From an uncultured Sutterella sp. (GTDB lineage: Bacteria > Pseudomonadota > Gammaproteobacteria > Burkholderiales > Burkholderiaceae_F): DNA of 43,102 nucleotides. The notes under the pieces were generated by a model. It did not search any database. It saw only the letters and a list, made by a program, of their open reading frames with translations, and was not told the DNA's origin. The stretch covers positions 1 to 43,102 of the forward strand of contig CAJJRX010000019.1 in assembly GCA_905194315.1 (NCBI GenBank), read 5' to 3'. Below, piece by piece: positions 30,668 to 40,113 of the stretch (position 1 is the stretch's first letter; each line of letters begins with the position of its first letter). A program made the translations under genes and the position numbers.

Positions 30668-33421
30668 ATGCAAAAGCCCATTGTTCCTATTGTTGATATC
30701 AAACGCCGCGATCTTCTCAAGGCAAGCCTTGCCGCCAGTGCGGCCGCTACCGTCGGTATGCCGCTCTCTGCCTCCGCAGCTCAAACCGCTGCCGCTGCCG
30801 ATGAAGGCGTGACCTGGCACAAAGGTGTCTGCCGCTTCTGCGGCACCGGCTGCGGCATTCTCGTTGCAACCCGAGACGGCCGCGTAGTGGCCACGAAGGG
30901 CGACCCCGAAGCGCCTGTTAACAAGGGTCTCAACTGTATGAAGGGTTACTTCAACAGCAAGATCATCTACGGCAAGGATCGTCTCACGCAGCCCCTGATG
31001 CGTAAGAAGGACGGCAAATTTGACAAGAACGGCAACTTCGAACCCGTCTCCTGGGAAGAGGCTCTTGACGAAATGGCACGACAGTTCAAGCGTGTCTACA
31101 AGGAAAAAGGGCCTGAAGGGGTTGGTATCATCGGCTCGGGTCAGTACACCATCCCGGAATCCTACACTGCGATGAAGCTGATGAAGGCCGGTTTCCGCTC
31201 CAACAATATCGACCCGAATGCCCGTCTCTGCATGGCCAGTTCCGTGGTGGGTTTCTACCAGACCTTCGGTATGGACGAACCGGCAAACCACTATGGTGAC
31301 ATCGAACTCACCGACACGATTGTTCTCTGGGGCAACAACATGGCCGAAGCACACCCTGTGCTCTGGTCGCGTGTGCTTGGCGCCCGTCAGAAAAACCCCG
31401 ATATGAAGGTGATCTGTCTGACGACCTTCCGTCACAACACGGCTGCGCTCTCGGATGATGTGATCGTCTTCAAGCCCAATACCGACCTCGCCATCCTTAA
31501 CTACCTGATCCGTGAAATCATCAGCCGCAAAGCGGTCGACATGGACTTCGTTGAAAAGCACTGCCTCTTTGCCGCCGGTGTGACCGATATCGGCTACGGT
31601 CTGCGCGATACGGATCAGTTCGCCCGCGAGAGCGAAAAAGATACGCTTGCCAAGCAGCTCGTGAACACGATTGACAAGGCTGAAGCTGTGGCTCAGGGCC
31701 GCAGGGAAGGCGAATCTGTCGAGCAGAAGAACCGCGGTGCCGGTGCCGGCAAGCACTGGGCCATCACGTTTGAAGAATTCAAGAAAGGGGTTGAGCCTTA
31801 CACGCTCGACTTTGTGGCCGAACTTGCCAAGGGCGATCCTGATGAAAGCCTCAGCAGCTTCAAGAAGCGCCTTCAGGCGCTCGCCGATCTGGTGTGCGCC
31901 AAGCCCCGCAAGCTCCTCTCGTTCTGGTGCATGGGCTTTAACCAGCACCAGCGCGGCGTGTGGGCCAACGAGCTCTGCTACTCCATGCACCTCCTGCTCG
32001 GCAAGCACGGTCTGCCCGGCTCGGGCGCCTTCTCGCTCACCGGTCAGCCCTCGGCCTGCGGCTCCACGCGTGAAGTGGGCTCGTTCAGCCACCGTCTGCC
32101 TGCCGACCGTCTGGTCGCCAACCCCAAACACCGTGCCGAGAGTGAGGAACTCTGGCGTCTGCCCCAGGGCACCCTCAACCCCAAGGTGGGTTTTGACCTG
32201 ATGAAGATGCTCCGCGGGCTGGAAGACGGCTCTGTGAACTTTATCTGGACGCAGGTGGTCAACATCTTCCAGTCCACCCCGAACAACTCGCACTGGATCA
32301 AGGCTGCCCGCAAGCCTGAAAACTTTGTCGTGGTCGCTGACGTCTACCCGACCTTCAGCGCCGCCTGCGCCGACCTGATCCTTCCTGCCGCCATGCACTT
32401 CGAGAAGTGGGGTATGTACGGTAACGGTGAACGCCGCACGCAGGCATGGCCTCAGATGGTCAAGCCCACGGGTGATGCACGTACCGACGTGTGGATGATG
32501 CTCGAGTTCTCCAAGCGCTTCACGATCGATGAATGCTGGGGCCCCGTGCATGTCAAGGGGGTCGAGGGCGATGCGCTTCCTGACGTTCGCGCCGCCGCCC
32601 GCGCCATGGGGCTCAACGGCGATGCCACGCTCTTTGATGTGCTCTTTTCCCCGAGTGAAACCCGTCAGGCTGTCTGGCCTGATCCGCTCTACCCCAACGG
32701 CCTCAATGCCACGGGTGATGCGCTCGGTCTGCCTTACCTGCCGGAAAAGGCACTCTTTAACGAGTACCAGCGCTTCACGCTCGGCCACGGTCACGACCTC
32801 GCTGACTTCGACACATATCAGCGTGCCGACGTTCACGGTCTGCTCTGGCCTGTGGTCAACGGCAAGGAAACGCTCTGGCGCTACAACACGGACACCGATC
32901 CGTATGCCAAGGCTGACAACCTCTACTACGGTCCGCTGATGAAGGCTATCCCCTCGGGCGACCTCAACGGGGTGACCGACTCTGAAACGAAGAACTACAG
33001 CGGCCGCGCGAAGATCTTCTTCCGCCCCTATGCCGCCCCTGTGGAAGCACCCGATGAGAAGTACGACATGTGGTTCACCACCGGTCGTGTGCTCGAGCAC
33101 TGGCACACCGGTTCGATGACGCGCCGCGTCCCCGAACTGCACCGCGCCGTGCCCCGTGCCTTCCTCTACATGCACCCCGCAGATGCCAAAAAGCGCGGTC
33201 TCAACCGCGGTGACTGGGCGCTTGTGGAAAGCCGCTACGGCAGCTTCAAAGCCAAGGTGGAAACGGAAGGACGTGATCTCCCGCCCCGGGGAACCGCCTT
33301 TACCCCCTTCTTTGATGAAACAGTGATGGTGAACAAGGTGGTGGTGGATGCCGCCGACCCGATTTCGCTTGAACCTGACTACAAAAAAACTGCCGTGCGT
33401 ATCAGCAAGGCTGACGCCTGA
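30668..33421 (+). CDS. napA: Periplasmic nitrate reductase catalytic subunit
   Basis: A 917-residue Mo-bis-MGD oxidoreductase. The Tat motif KRRDLLKAS covers residues 12-20. The N-terminal [4Fe-4S] cysteines are C55, C58, C62 and C90 (CRFCGTGCG, NCMKG). The molybdenum cysteine is C188 in NARLCMASS, followed by the NapA-specific TFGMDEP and LWGNNMAEAHP. The long insertions and the segments GHGHDLADFDTYQR and TGRVLEHWHTGSMTRRVPEL match the 920-residue Campylobacter/Wolinella type rather than the shorter enterobacterial NapA. The residue before the Mo-cysteine is Leu, where NapA usually has His. It is followed after 23 bases by napB, but napC, napD, napF, napG and napH are not here, so maturation and quinol oxidation factors must be unlinked. 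Confidence 0.93.
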   Translation: MQKPIVPIVDIKRRDLLKASLAASAAATVGMPLSASAAQTAAAADEGVTWHKGVCRFCGTGCGILVATRDGRVVATKGDPEAPVNKGLNCMKGYFNSKIIYGKDRLTQPLMRKKDGKFDKNGNFEPVSWEEALDEMARQFKRVYKEKGPEGVGIIGSGQYTIPESYTAMKLMKAGFRSNNIDPNARLCMASSVVGFYQTFGMDEPANHYGDIELTDTIVLWGNNMAEAHPVLWSRVLGARQKNPDMKVICLTTFRHNTAALSDDVIVFKPNTDLAILNYLIREIISRKAVDMDFVEKHCLFAAGVTDIGYGLRDTDQFARESEKDTLAKQLVNTIDKAEAVAQGRREGESVEQKNRGAGAGKHWAITFEEFKKGVEPYTLDFVAELAKGDPDESLSSFKKRLQALADLVCAKPRKLLSFWCMGFNQHQRGVWANELCYSMHLLLGKHGLPGSGAFSLTGQPSACGSTREVGSFSHRLPADRLVANPKHRAESEELWRLPQGTLNPKVGFDLMKMLRGLEDGSVNFIWTQVVNIFQSTPNNSHWIKAARKPENFVVVADVYPTFSAACADLILPAAMHFEKWGMYGNGERRTQAWPQMVKPTGDARTDVWMMLEFSKRFTIDECWGPVHVKGVEGDALPDVRAAARAMGLNGDATLFDVLFSPSETRQAVWPDPLYPNGLNATGDALGLPYLPEKALFNEYQRFTLGHGHDLADFDTYQRADVHGLLWPVVNGKETLWRYNTDTDPYAKADNLYYGPLMKAIPSGDLNGVTDSETKNYSGRAKIFFRPYAAPVEAPDEKYDMWFTTGRVLEHWHTGSMTRRVPELHRAVPRAFLYMHPADAKKRGLNRGDWALVESRYGSFKAKVETEGRDLPPRGTAFTPFFDETVMVNKVVVDAADPISLEPDYKKTAVRISKADA

Positions 33422-33444
33422 TCCCGTGTGAGGAGAATGAGAAG

Positions 33445-33798
33445 ATGTTCAATATGAAAACAGTAATGCTTGCCCTCACCGAGTTGGGTTTTGCTCTGAT
33501 GGCTCAGGCTGCCGGCGCTGCGGATAATCTCCCGCATCCGCCGCACCCGATTCCGCATCCGATTGAAGGTTATGTGCCGCTCACACCGGACCGAAACATG
33601 TGTGCCATGTGCCATCGCGAGAACGGCAAGGCACCCGTGGCCAACCTCTCGCTGCCGGTCTTTAACGTGCCCGCCTCGCACTATGACAAGGACGGGAAGC
33701 TTAACGGCAACCGCAACAACTGTGTGATGTGCCATGCACCCATGACGGAGTTCTCGAGCTTCAAACCTCGTGACCTTCAGAACCGTCCTGAGGAGTAA
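33445..33798 (+). CDS. napB: Periplasmic nitrate reductase dihaem cytochrome subunit
   Basis: A 117-residue secreted cytochrome with signal peptide to about residue 26 (AAGAAD) and two CXXCH sites, CAMCH and CVMCH, as in NapB. A His/Pro-rich segment (LPHPPHPIPHPIEGYVPLT) just after the signal supplies distal haem ligands, matching the NapB pattern. It passes electrons to the NapA iron-sulphur cluster. AGGAGA precedes the ATG, and a strong terminator follows. Confidence 0.88.
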   Translation: MFNMKTVMLALTELGFALMAQAAGAADNLPHPPHPIPHPIEGYVPLTPDRNMCAMCHRENGKAPVANLSLPVFNVPASHYDKDGKLNGNRNNCVMCHAPMTEFSSFKPRDLQNRPEE

Positions 33799-33828
33799 AA
33801 CCGTCTCTGACGGAGCGTGACTGCGCAT

Positions 33829-33879
33829 GAGTGCCTCGTTTGTCCGGCTTTCGGGCAGGCGGGGCACTCTCTTTTTTTT
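33829..33879 (+). terminator. Terminator of napAB
   Basis: GAGTGCCTC (33829-33837) pairs with GGGGCACTC (33861-33869), with one G-T pair, followed by TCTTTTTTTT. Confidence 0.88.
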
Positions 33880-34043
33880 GCACTTTTTTCCTCAGTACGG
33901 GAAAGCGCCTAGGGAAAATTCTGAATGAAGATTGTGCTGAACAAACAAGAGGCAACATTTGTCATACATCTGCCTGACAGCAGCCAAAAAAAGTGCTCTT
34001 TCACAGTAAGATGATTCTGTTTGGAGATTCTCTGTCTCTGAAC

Positions 34044-34148
34044 ATGTCATTTTCCTTTATTGTTTGGTGCTCTCTCATGCTGCTCACTGGTCGAATTAGC
34101 CTATGGTCAGAATTTGCCCACTGCCGGGGAGAGTTTGTTGCGTCCTGA
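34044..34148 (+). CDS. Possible ilv leader peptide
   Basis: A 34-codon frame starting ATG 34044 and ending TGA 34146-34148 encodes a peptide with Phe-Ile-Val-Trp-Cys-Ser-Leu-Met-Leu-Leu at residues 5-14. It ends 32 bases before the attenuator hairpin in front of ilvD. A run of Ile, Val and Leu codons is what ribosome-mediated attenuation of a branched-chain operon needs. No good ribosome site precedes it. An overlapping frame from 34103 also has a Val-Leu-Ile cluster, so the choice is uncertain. The remaining part of the 348-base gap 33880-34227 shows nothing I can name. Confidence 0.35.
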   Translation: MSFSFIVWCSLMLLTGRISLWSEFAHCRGEFVAS

Positions 34149-34179
34149 TTGAGCGGACGCTTCCGCACCACACAGCTTT

Positions 34180-34215
34180 GGGCGATGGATTTCACAATCC
34201 GCCGCCCTTTTTTTT
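34180..34215 (+). terminator. Attenuator in the ilvD leader
   Basis: GGGCG (34180-34184) pairs with CGCCC (34203-34207) and GGATT (34187-34191) with AATCC (34196-34200) around a TCAC loop, then eight T (34208-34215). The ilvD ribosome site GGAG starts at 34216, so this terminator is inside the leader. GCGGA/TCCGC (34152-34166) just upstream could take part in an alternative fold. Confidence 0.75.
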
Positions 34216-34227
34216 GGAGATCCGTCT

Positions 34228-35896
34228 ATGGCTGGCAGCCACCACTTCACTTTGGGCGTCACACGTGCCCCGCACCGCTCTCTTCTGAAAGCTCTCGGTT
34301 TTGTTGATGAGGAAATCGGCCGTCCGATTATCGGTATTGCCAACTCCTTCAACGAGATTATTCCCGGTCACGTGCACCTGAAGAATCTGGTTCAGGCCGT
34401 CAAGGACGGCATCCGCAACGCCGGCGGTGTTCCCATCGAATTCAACACCATCGGCATCTGCGACGGCCTCTCCATGAATCACCTCGGTATGAAATACTCC
34501 CTGGTGACCCGTCAGATCATTGCCGACAGCATTGAGGCCACGGCCATGGCCACCCCGTTTGACGCCATGGTCTTCATCCCCAACTGCGACAAAGTCGTGC
34601 CCGGCATGCTGATGGCAGCCGCAAGACTTAACCTGCCCTCTATTTTTGTGAGCGGCGGCCCGATGCTGGCCGGTGTTCACAAGGGCAGAAAAATCGGTCT
34701 CTCAAATGTGTTTGAGGCAGTCGGACAGCTCGAAGCCGGTACCATCGATGAGGCGGAACTCTGCGACATTGAGAACAAGGCCTGCCCGACCTGCGGTTCC
34801 TGCTCCGGGATGTATACAGCCAACACGATGAACTGCCTCACCGAAGCGCTCGGCATGGGGCTGCCCGGTAACGGCAGCATCCCGGCCGTCTACTCTGAGC
34901 GTATGCGCCTTGCCAAGAGCGCCGGCATGCAGATTCTCAATGTGCTCAAAGCCGGTCTGCGCCCGCGTGACATCATGACCAGAGAGGCCTTTGACAATGC
35001 TGTTGCACTGGACATGGCACTCGGCGGATCCACGAACACCGCCCTTCATCTGCCGGCGATCGCCCATGAGGCGGGTGTAGCGCTCACGCTCGATGATTTT
35101 GAACGTATCGCCCAGCGTGTCCCGCAGCTCTCCAAACTGAGCCCCTCAGGGCCGTACTTCATGGAGGATCTCTACGCCGCAGGCGGTGTCTCCGCGGTAC
35201 TCAAGCGCCTCGCGCAGATGCAGGTGCTCCATGTGGACTCCCCCACCGTCGCCCTGAAAACACAGGGAGAAATTGCTGCTCGCGCCTGTGTCACTGATGA
35301 AGAGGTGATTCACACACCGCAGAACCCCGTCTATCCTACAGGCGGCATTGCTGTGCTCAAGGGCAACCTTGCCCCGGAAGGCTCTGTCGTGAAGGAAGGC
35401 GCGGTAGCACCCGAAATGCTCCGCCACAAGGGGCCAGCCAGGGTGTACAACTCCGAAGAGGAGGCGGTGGCCGCCATTCTCGGCAAGAAGGTAGTCAAAG
35501 GCGATGTGGTTGTCATCCGCTACGAAGGCCCCAAAGGCGGTCCTGGCATGCGTGAAATGCTCACCCCCCACCTCGGTTATCTCCGGCATGGGGCTCGGCG
35601 GCGATGTGGCACTCATCACGGACGGCCGCTTCAGCGGCGCCACTCGCGGTGCCTCCATCGGCCATGTGTCTCCCGAGGCAGCCTCGGGCGGCACGATCGC
35701 TCTGGTTGAGGACGGCGATATGATCGAGATCGACATCCCCGGGCGCCGGCTTGAGCTGTGCGTTTCAGAGGAGGAACTTGCCCGGCGCCGCGCACAGTGG
35801 CAGCCGCCCCGGCGCGAACTCAAAGGGTATCTGAAGAAGTACGCCCGCAACGTCTCCTCAGCCGCTCAGGGGGCCATCGAAGTTTTTGACGACTGA
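34228..35896 (+). pseudogene. ilvD: Dihydroxy-acid dehydratase, frameshifted
   Basis: IlvD converts 2,3-dihydroxy-isovalerate and -3-methylvalerate to the 2-oxo acids of valine, leucine and isoleucine synthesis. The normal frame runs to REMLTP (about residue 447), with IlvD motifs RAPHRSL, FIPNCDKVVPG, and ACPTCGSCSGMYTANTMNCLTEALG (cluster cysteines). A C6 tract at 35564-35569 then shifts the frame, giving an arginine-rich unrelated tail to 35709. The proper C-terminus (SAISGMGLGGDVALITDGRFSG to FDD) continues in the +1 frame to 35896. Removing one C restores a normal 555-residue enzyme. The shift could be a sequencing error, a real mutation or a slippage site. The start at 34228 has GGAG upstream and a family-like N-terminus. 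Confidence 0.88.
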
Positions 35897-36036
35897 TGAT
35901 GTCTGAAAAAGGAGGTGACTCTTTGCTATCATCGCAAAGTGTTCATCTCCTTTTTTTGCCGGCATTTTTCAAGAAAACACCGGCAAAAATACACTTTTTG
36001 CGAACAAAAACAGGGATCTTCAGGGATAAAACCTCC

Positions 36037-37722
36037 ATGAAAGCTTCTTTTTTCACCAGACGGCGCCTGCTGGCCGCCACCGCTGCAGTTCCGTTGCTCG
36101 CAAAAGTGGCGCCGGCAGTTTCCGGCAATCCCACGCTGAAAGTAAAAGAGGCTGATGTCGTGATTGTCGGTTACGGTGCAGCCGGTGCCAGTGCTGCCAT
36201 TGAAGCCGCCGATGCCGGCGCTTCGGTACTGATTCTGGAAAAGTCTCCCGAGGCCTCCCACTGCTCGACCACCCGCCTCTCCTCCGGGATTTACCAGTGT
36301 CCGGACGGCGTCATTGACCGGGAAATTCTGGTTGACTACATCTGCTCGACGTATCTGCCCGACGGTGCACAGCTGCGCAAAAGCAGCGCCATGCCGAGCC
36401 CGCTCGCCCAGCTTGCCCGAGTATGGGCCGAACTTGCCCCTGAAACGTTTAACTGGTTGAGGTCTCTCGATCCAGACTTCCGAACCGCCTCTTCTCCGCT
36501 TTTCACCATCTCACCGTTTGTGAAATTCTGGCACGGCATCAAACCGCATATCCACGCACGGATTGCCACCTATGCCCAGTGGAGCGGATTTTCGTTTTCA
36601 ACCTACAAAAAACCGAAATCCCAGTCACTGAGCGGAGAAGCTCTCTACAACTGCCTTCACCACGGCATTCTGAAAAGGAAAATCGACATCCTCTACAGCT
36701 CCCCGGCAAAGGATCTCCTTGTGGAAAACGGCGTGGTCAGAGGCGTTATTGTTGAGCGTGACGGAATTGAGGAGGTTTACACGGCAAAAAAAGGGGTGAT
36801 TCTTGCCTCGGGCGGTTTTGCCTTCAATAAAGCGCTCCGGGACAGGATACTGCCCGCCGGGGCCGGCGAATTCGTTGCCTGCTGCGGCACGCCCGCCAAT
36901 ACCGGCGACGGGATCAGTATCGGGATGAAGCACCATGCCGCCATTACCCGATCCCATGCCTTTTTCGACCGTTTCTGCGTGCTACTGCCGGAGAAAATCG
37001 GCGGCTGCCGGCTGGGGGTCCCGCTGGAAATTCTCGGGCAGCCCCATACGTTCGTGGTCGACAATGCCGGAAACCGTTTCATAGCCGAGTCCGAACTGCA
37101 GGATGCCCACCAGCACTACGGGTTTCTGGAGACGATGCTCACAAGCGACGGAACCGGCAGCAACTATCCTTTTGCCCCCTTCTGGTGCATTATCGACCGC
37201 ACAGCCATGACGCAGCTCTCCATTGCCACCCTCGGTGAAGGATCAACTGTCAACGGCCTCATTGACTGGAAAAACAATTTTGATGCGCTCCAGAAAAACT
37301 GGGTTCTTGAAGGCAAAACCATTGAAGATCTGGCCCGTCAGATTGCCGCCCATCCGGACAACCGCAACCGGATGACCCCTGAGGCCCTCACGCGCAGCTT
37401 TAATGCGCTCAACCGTTTTGCCAGAGAAAAAAATGACCGGGATTTTGACCGCTCACCTGCCTCTCTGGCGGTATTTGACGGCGGCCCTTACTATGCCTTC
37501 CCGGTCAGCATCGATGTTCCTCACATGGCTGCCGGACTGGCAACAGATCACAACCGGCAGGTTCTTGACACCTCCGGCAGGGTCATTCCCAATCTGTTTG
37601 CCGCGGGAGAGGTCGCCCCTGTGAGCCACTATATTCATGACCGGGGCGGACAGCTCTCGGAATGTCTCGTTTTCGGACGCTTTGTCGGACAGTATGTTGC
37701 ACAAAAAACTGAAAAATCATAG
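36037..37722 (+). CDS. Exported FAD-dependent reductase-like flavoprotein 3
   Basis: A 561-residue FAD_binding_2 protein. The start at 36037 gives a Tat-type N-terminus (TRRRLLAATAAV, residues 7-18); upstream in-frame sequence is not signal-like. The FAD fold is VGYGAAGA near residue 45. Near the C-terminus VPHMAAG holds a histidine at the Fcc3 catalytic-histidine position (H496), and HDRGG holds R536 near the relay-arginine position. The second loop is about two residues shorter and the surrounding GG motifs differ. The middle (about 300-400) is unlike fumarate reductase. It overlaps the start of the following histidine kinase gene by 29 bases, so reductase and sensor are translationally linked. 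No cytochrome gene adjoins it directly; cytochrome 3 lies 3.2 kb downstream. Confidence 0.85.
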   Translation: MKASFFTRRRLLAATAAVPLLAKVAPAVSGNPTLKVKEADVVIVGYGAAGASAAIEAADAGASVLILEKSPEASHCSTTRLSSGIYQCPDGVIDREILVDYICSTYLPDGAQLRKSSAMPSPLAQLARVWAELAPETFNWLRSLDPDFRTASSPLFTISPFVKFWHGIKPHIHARIATYAQWSGFSFSTYKKPKSQSLSGEALYNCLHHGILKRKIDILYSSPAKDLLVENGVVRGVIVERDGIEEVYTAKKGVILASGGFAFNKALRDRILPAGAGEFVACCGTPANTGDGISIGMKHHAAITRSHAFFDRFCVLLPEKIGGCRLGVPLEILGQPHTFVVDNAGNRFIAESELQDAHQHYGFLETMLTSDGTGSNYPFAPFWCIIDRTAMTQLSIATLGEGSTVNGLIDWKNNFDALQKNWVLEGKTIEDLARQIAAHPDNRNRMTPEALTRSFNALNRFAREKNDRDFDRSPASLAVFDGGPYYAFPVSIDVPHMAAGLATDHNRQVLDTSGRVIPNLFAAGEVAPVSHYIHDRGGQLSECLVFGRFVGQYVAQKTEKS

Positions 37723-40111
37723 CCTGCAGCGACATCTCGCCGTCTCACTGCTTGTTCTGGCGCTCATACCACTGATTGCCCTTTCGCTTTCGGTCTGGCT
37801 GCAGGTCACCGAGGTCAGTGACAGGAGTATTGCCACGGTGCGGAAAACGCTTAGCGGTTTTGCCGTTTCTCTTCAGGAATCGGTTTTTGAGCAGAAGGAA
37901 AAAATCGAACAGGCCGCCGTCTCGATCCGTACCCTCGACGCTCTGGTGCTTGACTCCTCGGCCGCCTCTGAAGAGTTTCTCTCGCATTTTCTCTACAGTG
38001 CGAGTCTCCGGTTCTCCGCCTCGATTTTTACTGACAACCGGGATCAGCTGCGCGGGTTTTCCGCGGATATTTCCGAATCCACCGCCAGGGACATCCTCAA
38101 ACAGGTACAGGCCATGTGGGCCTACAGAGACAGCAAGCGTCAGGAGGAAACCTCCATCAGCGAGCTCTACAGCCGGAACGGGCGGTTTTATCTGACCATC
38201 ATCTCTCCGGTGTACTCTCAGCGCTATTCCGGGGCACTCATCTGCGAAATTGCCGTCTCTGACCTGATCGAAGAGATGGCGGCAACAGAGCTCCCCACGG
38301 GAACAAAAATCACGGTGTCCGACCCGGATAAGCGGGAGATCGTGACGTTCGGGCAGGTTGAGAGTTCCGCCCCGATACTGACCAGACTTACCATTCCGAC
38401 ACTCGGCTGGCATCTGAGCTATTACACCCCGAAAGCGGAAATCCTCTCGCGGGCCTACTTTACCGCAAGCGCTGGACTGCTGGTTATTGTGCTCGTTGTC
38501 GGCGCCGTCTTTATCACCGGCAGCCGGCACCTCGGGGAACTCTCGGACTTTTTTGAAGAGATCTCTCAACGAATCAGACAGATCAGCACCGGGAATTACA
38601 CACCGCGCACCACTCCCTCCTCCTTCAACCAGATGCCGGAGGCGCACGCTATTTTGCAGGAATTCGAGAAGATGTCCGACAATCTCGAACAGAGCCGTGC
38701 GGAGATTCACCGGATCAACGCCAACCTGGAGAACAATGTCAGAATCCGCACCGCGCAGCTGCGCCAGACGAATCAGGAACTCTCCGCCATTACGAAACTT
38801 CTCTTTCCCATAACCGGGGAGCTCAGAAGCGGAAATGTTTTCACCCGGGCGTTCAGCAAACTCAGCCAGGCCAATCATTTCGACACTATCCGGATCACCC
38901 CGGAACCCGTGACTGAGAGTGAAACCGCTTTTTCCACAAAACTCCCGAACGGGGACTTTCTGAGCGTTTCGAAGGAGAAGGGACTCAGCCGCAAAGACCG
39001 GGATGCTGTGGCAAGATTTGCCGGGTTTCTCGGCGTTGTCATTGAAAATGAAATTCTTCTGCATAAGACCAGAAATCAGCACGCGACGCTATCCGCCCTG
39101 TTCTCGTCCATGTCAGAAGGTTTTGCCATTTTTAATGCCAGAAACGAACAGATCTTTATCAACAGCAGACTCACCGGGATTCTGAAACTGTCTCAGGAAG
39201 GCAGGGAAATACTTCAGAAGCTCCAGACCGGTACTGTGGAAGCAGAGTCACTGGGTCTTTTTGGAGACGCTCTTCGGGATAAGGACCGCGCTTATGTCTG
39301 GAAGCCTGACACCTTCACCGGCAAAGAGTACCGCTTTGATATACGCAGCATCCGGGTGGAGCTCTCAGACGGTCCGGGAAGTGCCCTTATCGTGAGGGAC
39401 ATCACGCAGGAGTTTGAGACAAACCGTCTCAAGGACGACGTCATCGCCCTTGTCTCTCATGAGCTCAACAACCCGATCAGCACGCTGATCCTCGGGCAGG
39501 AGACGCTGCGCGACAAAAGCGACAGACTGCCTGCTGATATGCAAGCTGCCATTCTTGACAACCTTATCGCAGAGACTTACCGGCTCAAGGAGTTTGTTCG
39601 TGACTGGCTCGATATTTCTATGCTCAGCAACGGGATGATTCCCTGCAGCAGAGCGCCGCTCGATCTCGTTGCCCACCTTGAGGATACGACCTCCCGATGG
39701 CTTGAGACGCATCAGGTGGCACTCGAATTTAATCCGCCGGCAGACGGGATCATCATCTCCGGTGACGATAAAAGACTCTCCCAGATTTTTATTAATCTTC
39801 TCGAGAATGCCTTCCGGTATAACGACAAACCGGAAAAGAAAATCAGCATCAGAATCGACCCTGCCCCGAAAGGCTATGTTTCCGTTTTTTTCAGCGATAA
39901 CGGCATTGGAATCCAGCCCGGCAATCTTGAACGCATTTTTGACCGCTTCTACCGTTCAGAGGACGCCCGGAAATTTGCTTTTTCCGGCTCCGGCCTGGGA
40001 CTGGCAATCTGCCGCGGAATTGCCCAGGCACATGATGGTACACTGAGAGTCACGCACTCTGAGCCCGGGAAAGGGTCGGAGTTCTGTTTAACCTTACCTG
40101 CCGGCGACTGA
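37694..40111 (+). CDS. Large membrane sensor histidine kinase
   Basis: An 805-residue kinase. A transmembrane helix lies at about residues 17-37, then a periplasmic Cache-like sensor of about 220 residues, a second helix near 260-280, a HAMP-like and coiled region, and a possibly GAF-like segment (about 370-460). A PAS-like part follows (ALFSSMSEGFAIFNARNE). HisKA has SHELNNP with H589, and the HATPase has NLLENAFRY, DNGIGI and GSGLGLAIC. Start 37694 lies inside the end of flavoprotein 3. This overlap and the following regulator gene indicate one operon. It is unusual for a terminal-reductase gene to run into its sensor, and it suggests sensing of that enzyme's substrate. Confidence 0.88.
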   Translation: MLHKKLKNHSLQRHLAVSLLVLALIPLIALSLSVWLQVTEVSDRSIATVRKTLSGFAVSLQESVFEQKEKIEQAAVSIRTLDALVLDSSAASEEFLSHFLYSASLRFSASIFTDNRDQLRGFSADISESTARDILKQVQAMWAYRDSKRQEETSISELYSRNGRFYLTIISPVYSQRYSGALICEIAVSDLIEEMAATELPTGTKITVSDPDKREIVTFGQVESSAPILTRLTIPTLGWHLSYYTPKAEILSRAYFTASAGLLVIVLVVGAVFITGSRHLGELSDFFEEISQRIRQISTGNYTPRTTPSSFNQMPEAHAILQEFEKMSDNLEQSRAEIHRINANLENNVRIRTAQLRQTNQELSAITKLLFPITGELRSGNVFTRAFSKLSQANHFDTIRITPEPVTESETAFSTKLPNGDFLSVSKEKGLSRKDRDAVARFAGFLGVVIENEILLHKTRNQHATLSALFSSMSEGFAIFNARNEQIFINSRLTGILKLSQEGREILQKLQTGTVEAESLGLFGDALRDKDRAYVWKPDTFTGKEYRFDIRSIRVELSDGPGSALIVRDITQEFETNRLKDDVIALVSHELNNPISTLILGQETLRDKSDRLPADMQAAILDNLIAETYRLKEFVRDWLDISMLSNGMIPCSRAPLDLVAHLEDTTSRWLETHQVALEFNPPADGIIISGDDKRLSQIFINLLENAFRYNDKPEKKISIRIDPAPKGYVSVFFSDNGIGIQPGNLERIFDRFYRSEDARKFAFSGSGLGLAICRGIAQAHDGTLRVTHSEPGKGSEFCLTLPAGD

Positions 40112-40113
40112 CA

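Noticed and set aside
30629..33175. Very long minus-strand open frame (848 codons) opposite napA
   Set aside because: A shadow of the GC-rich napA codons; the plus strand carries all NapA motifs and the antisense product resembles no protein.
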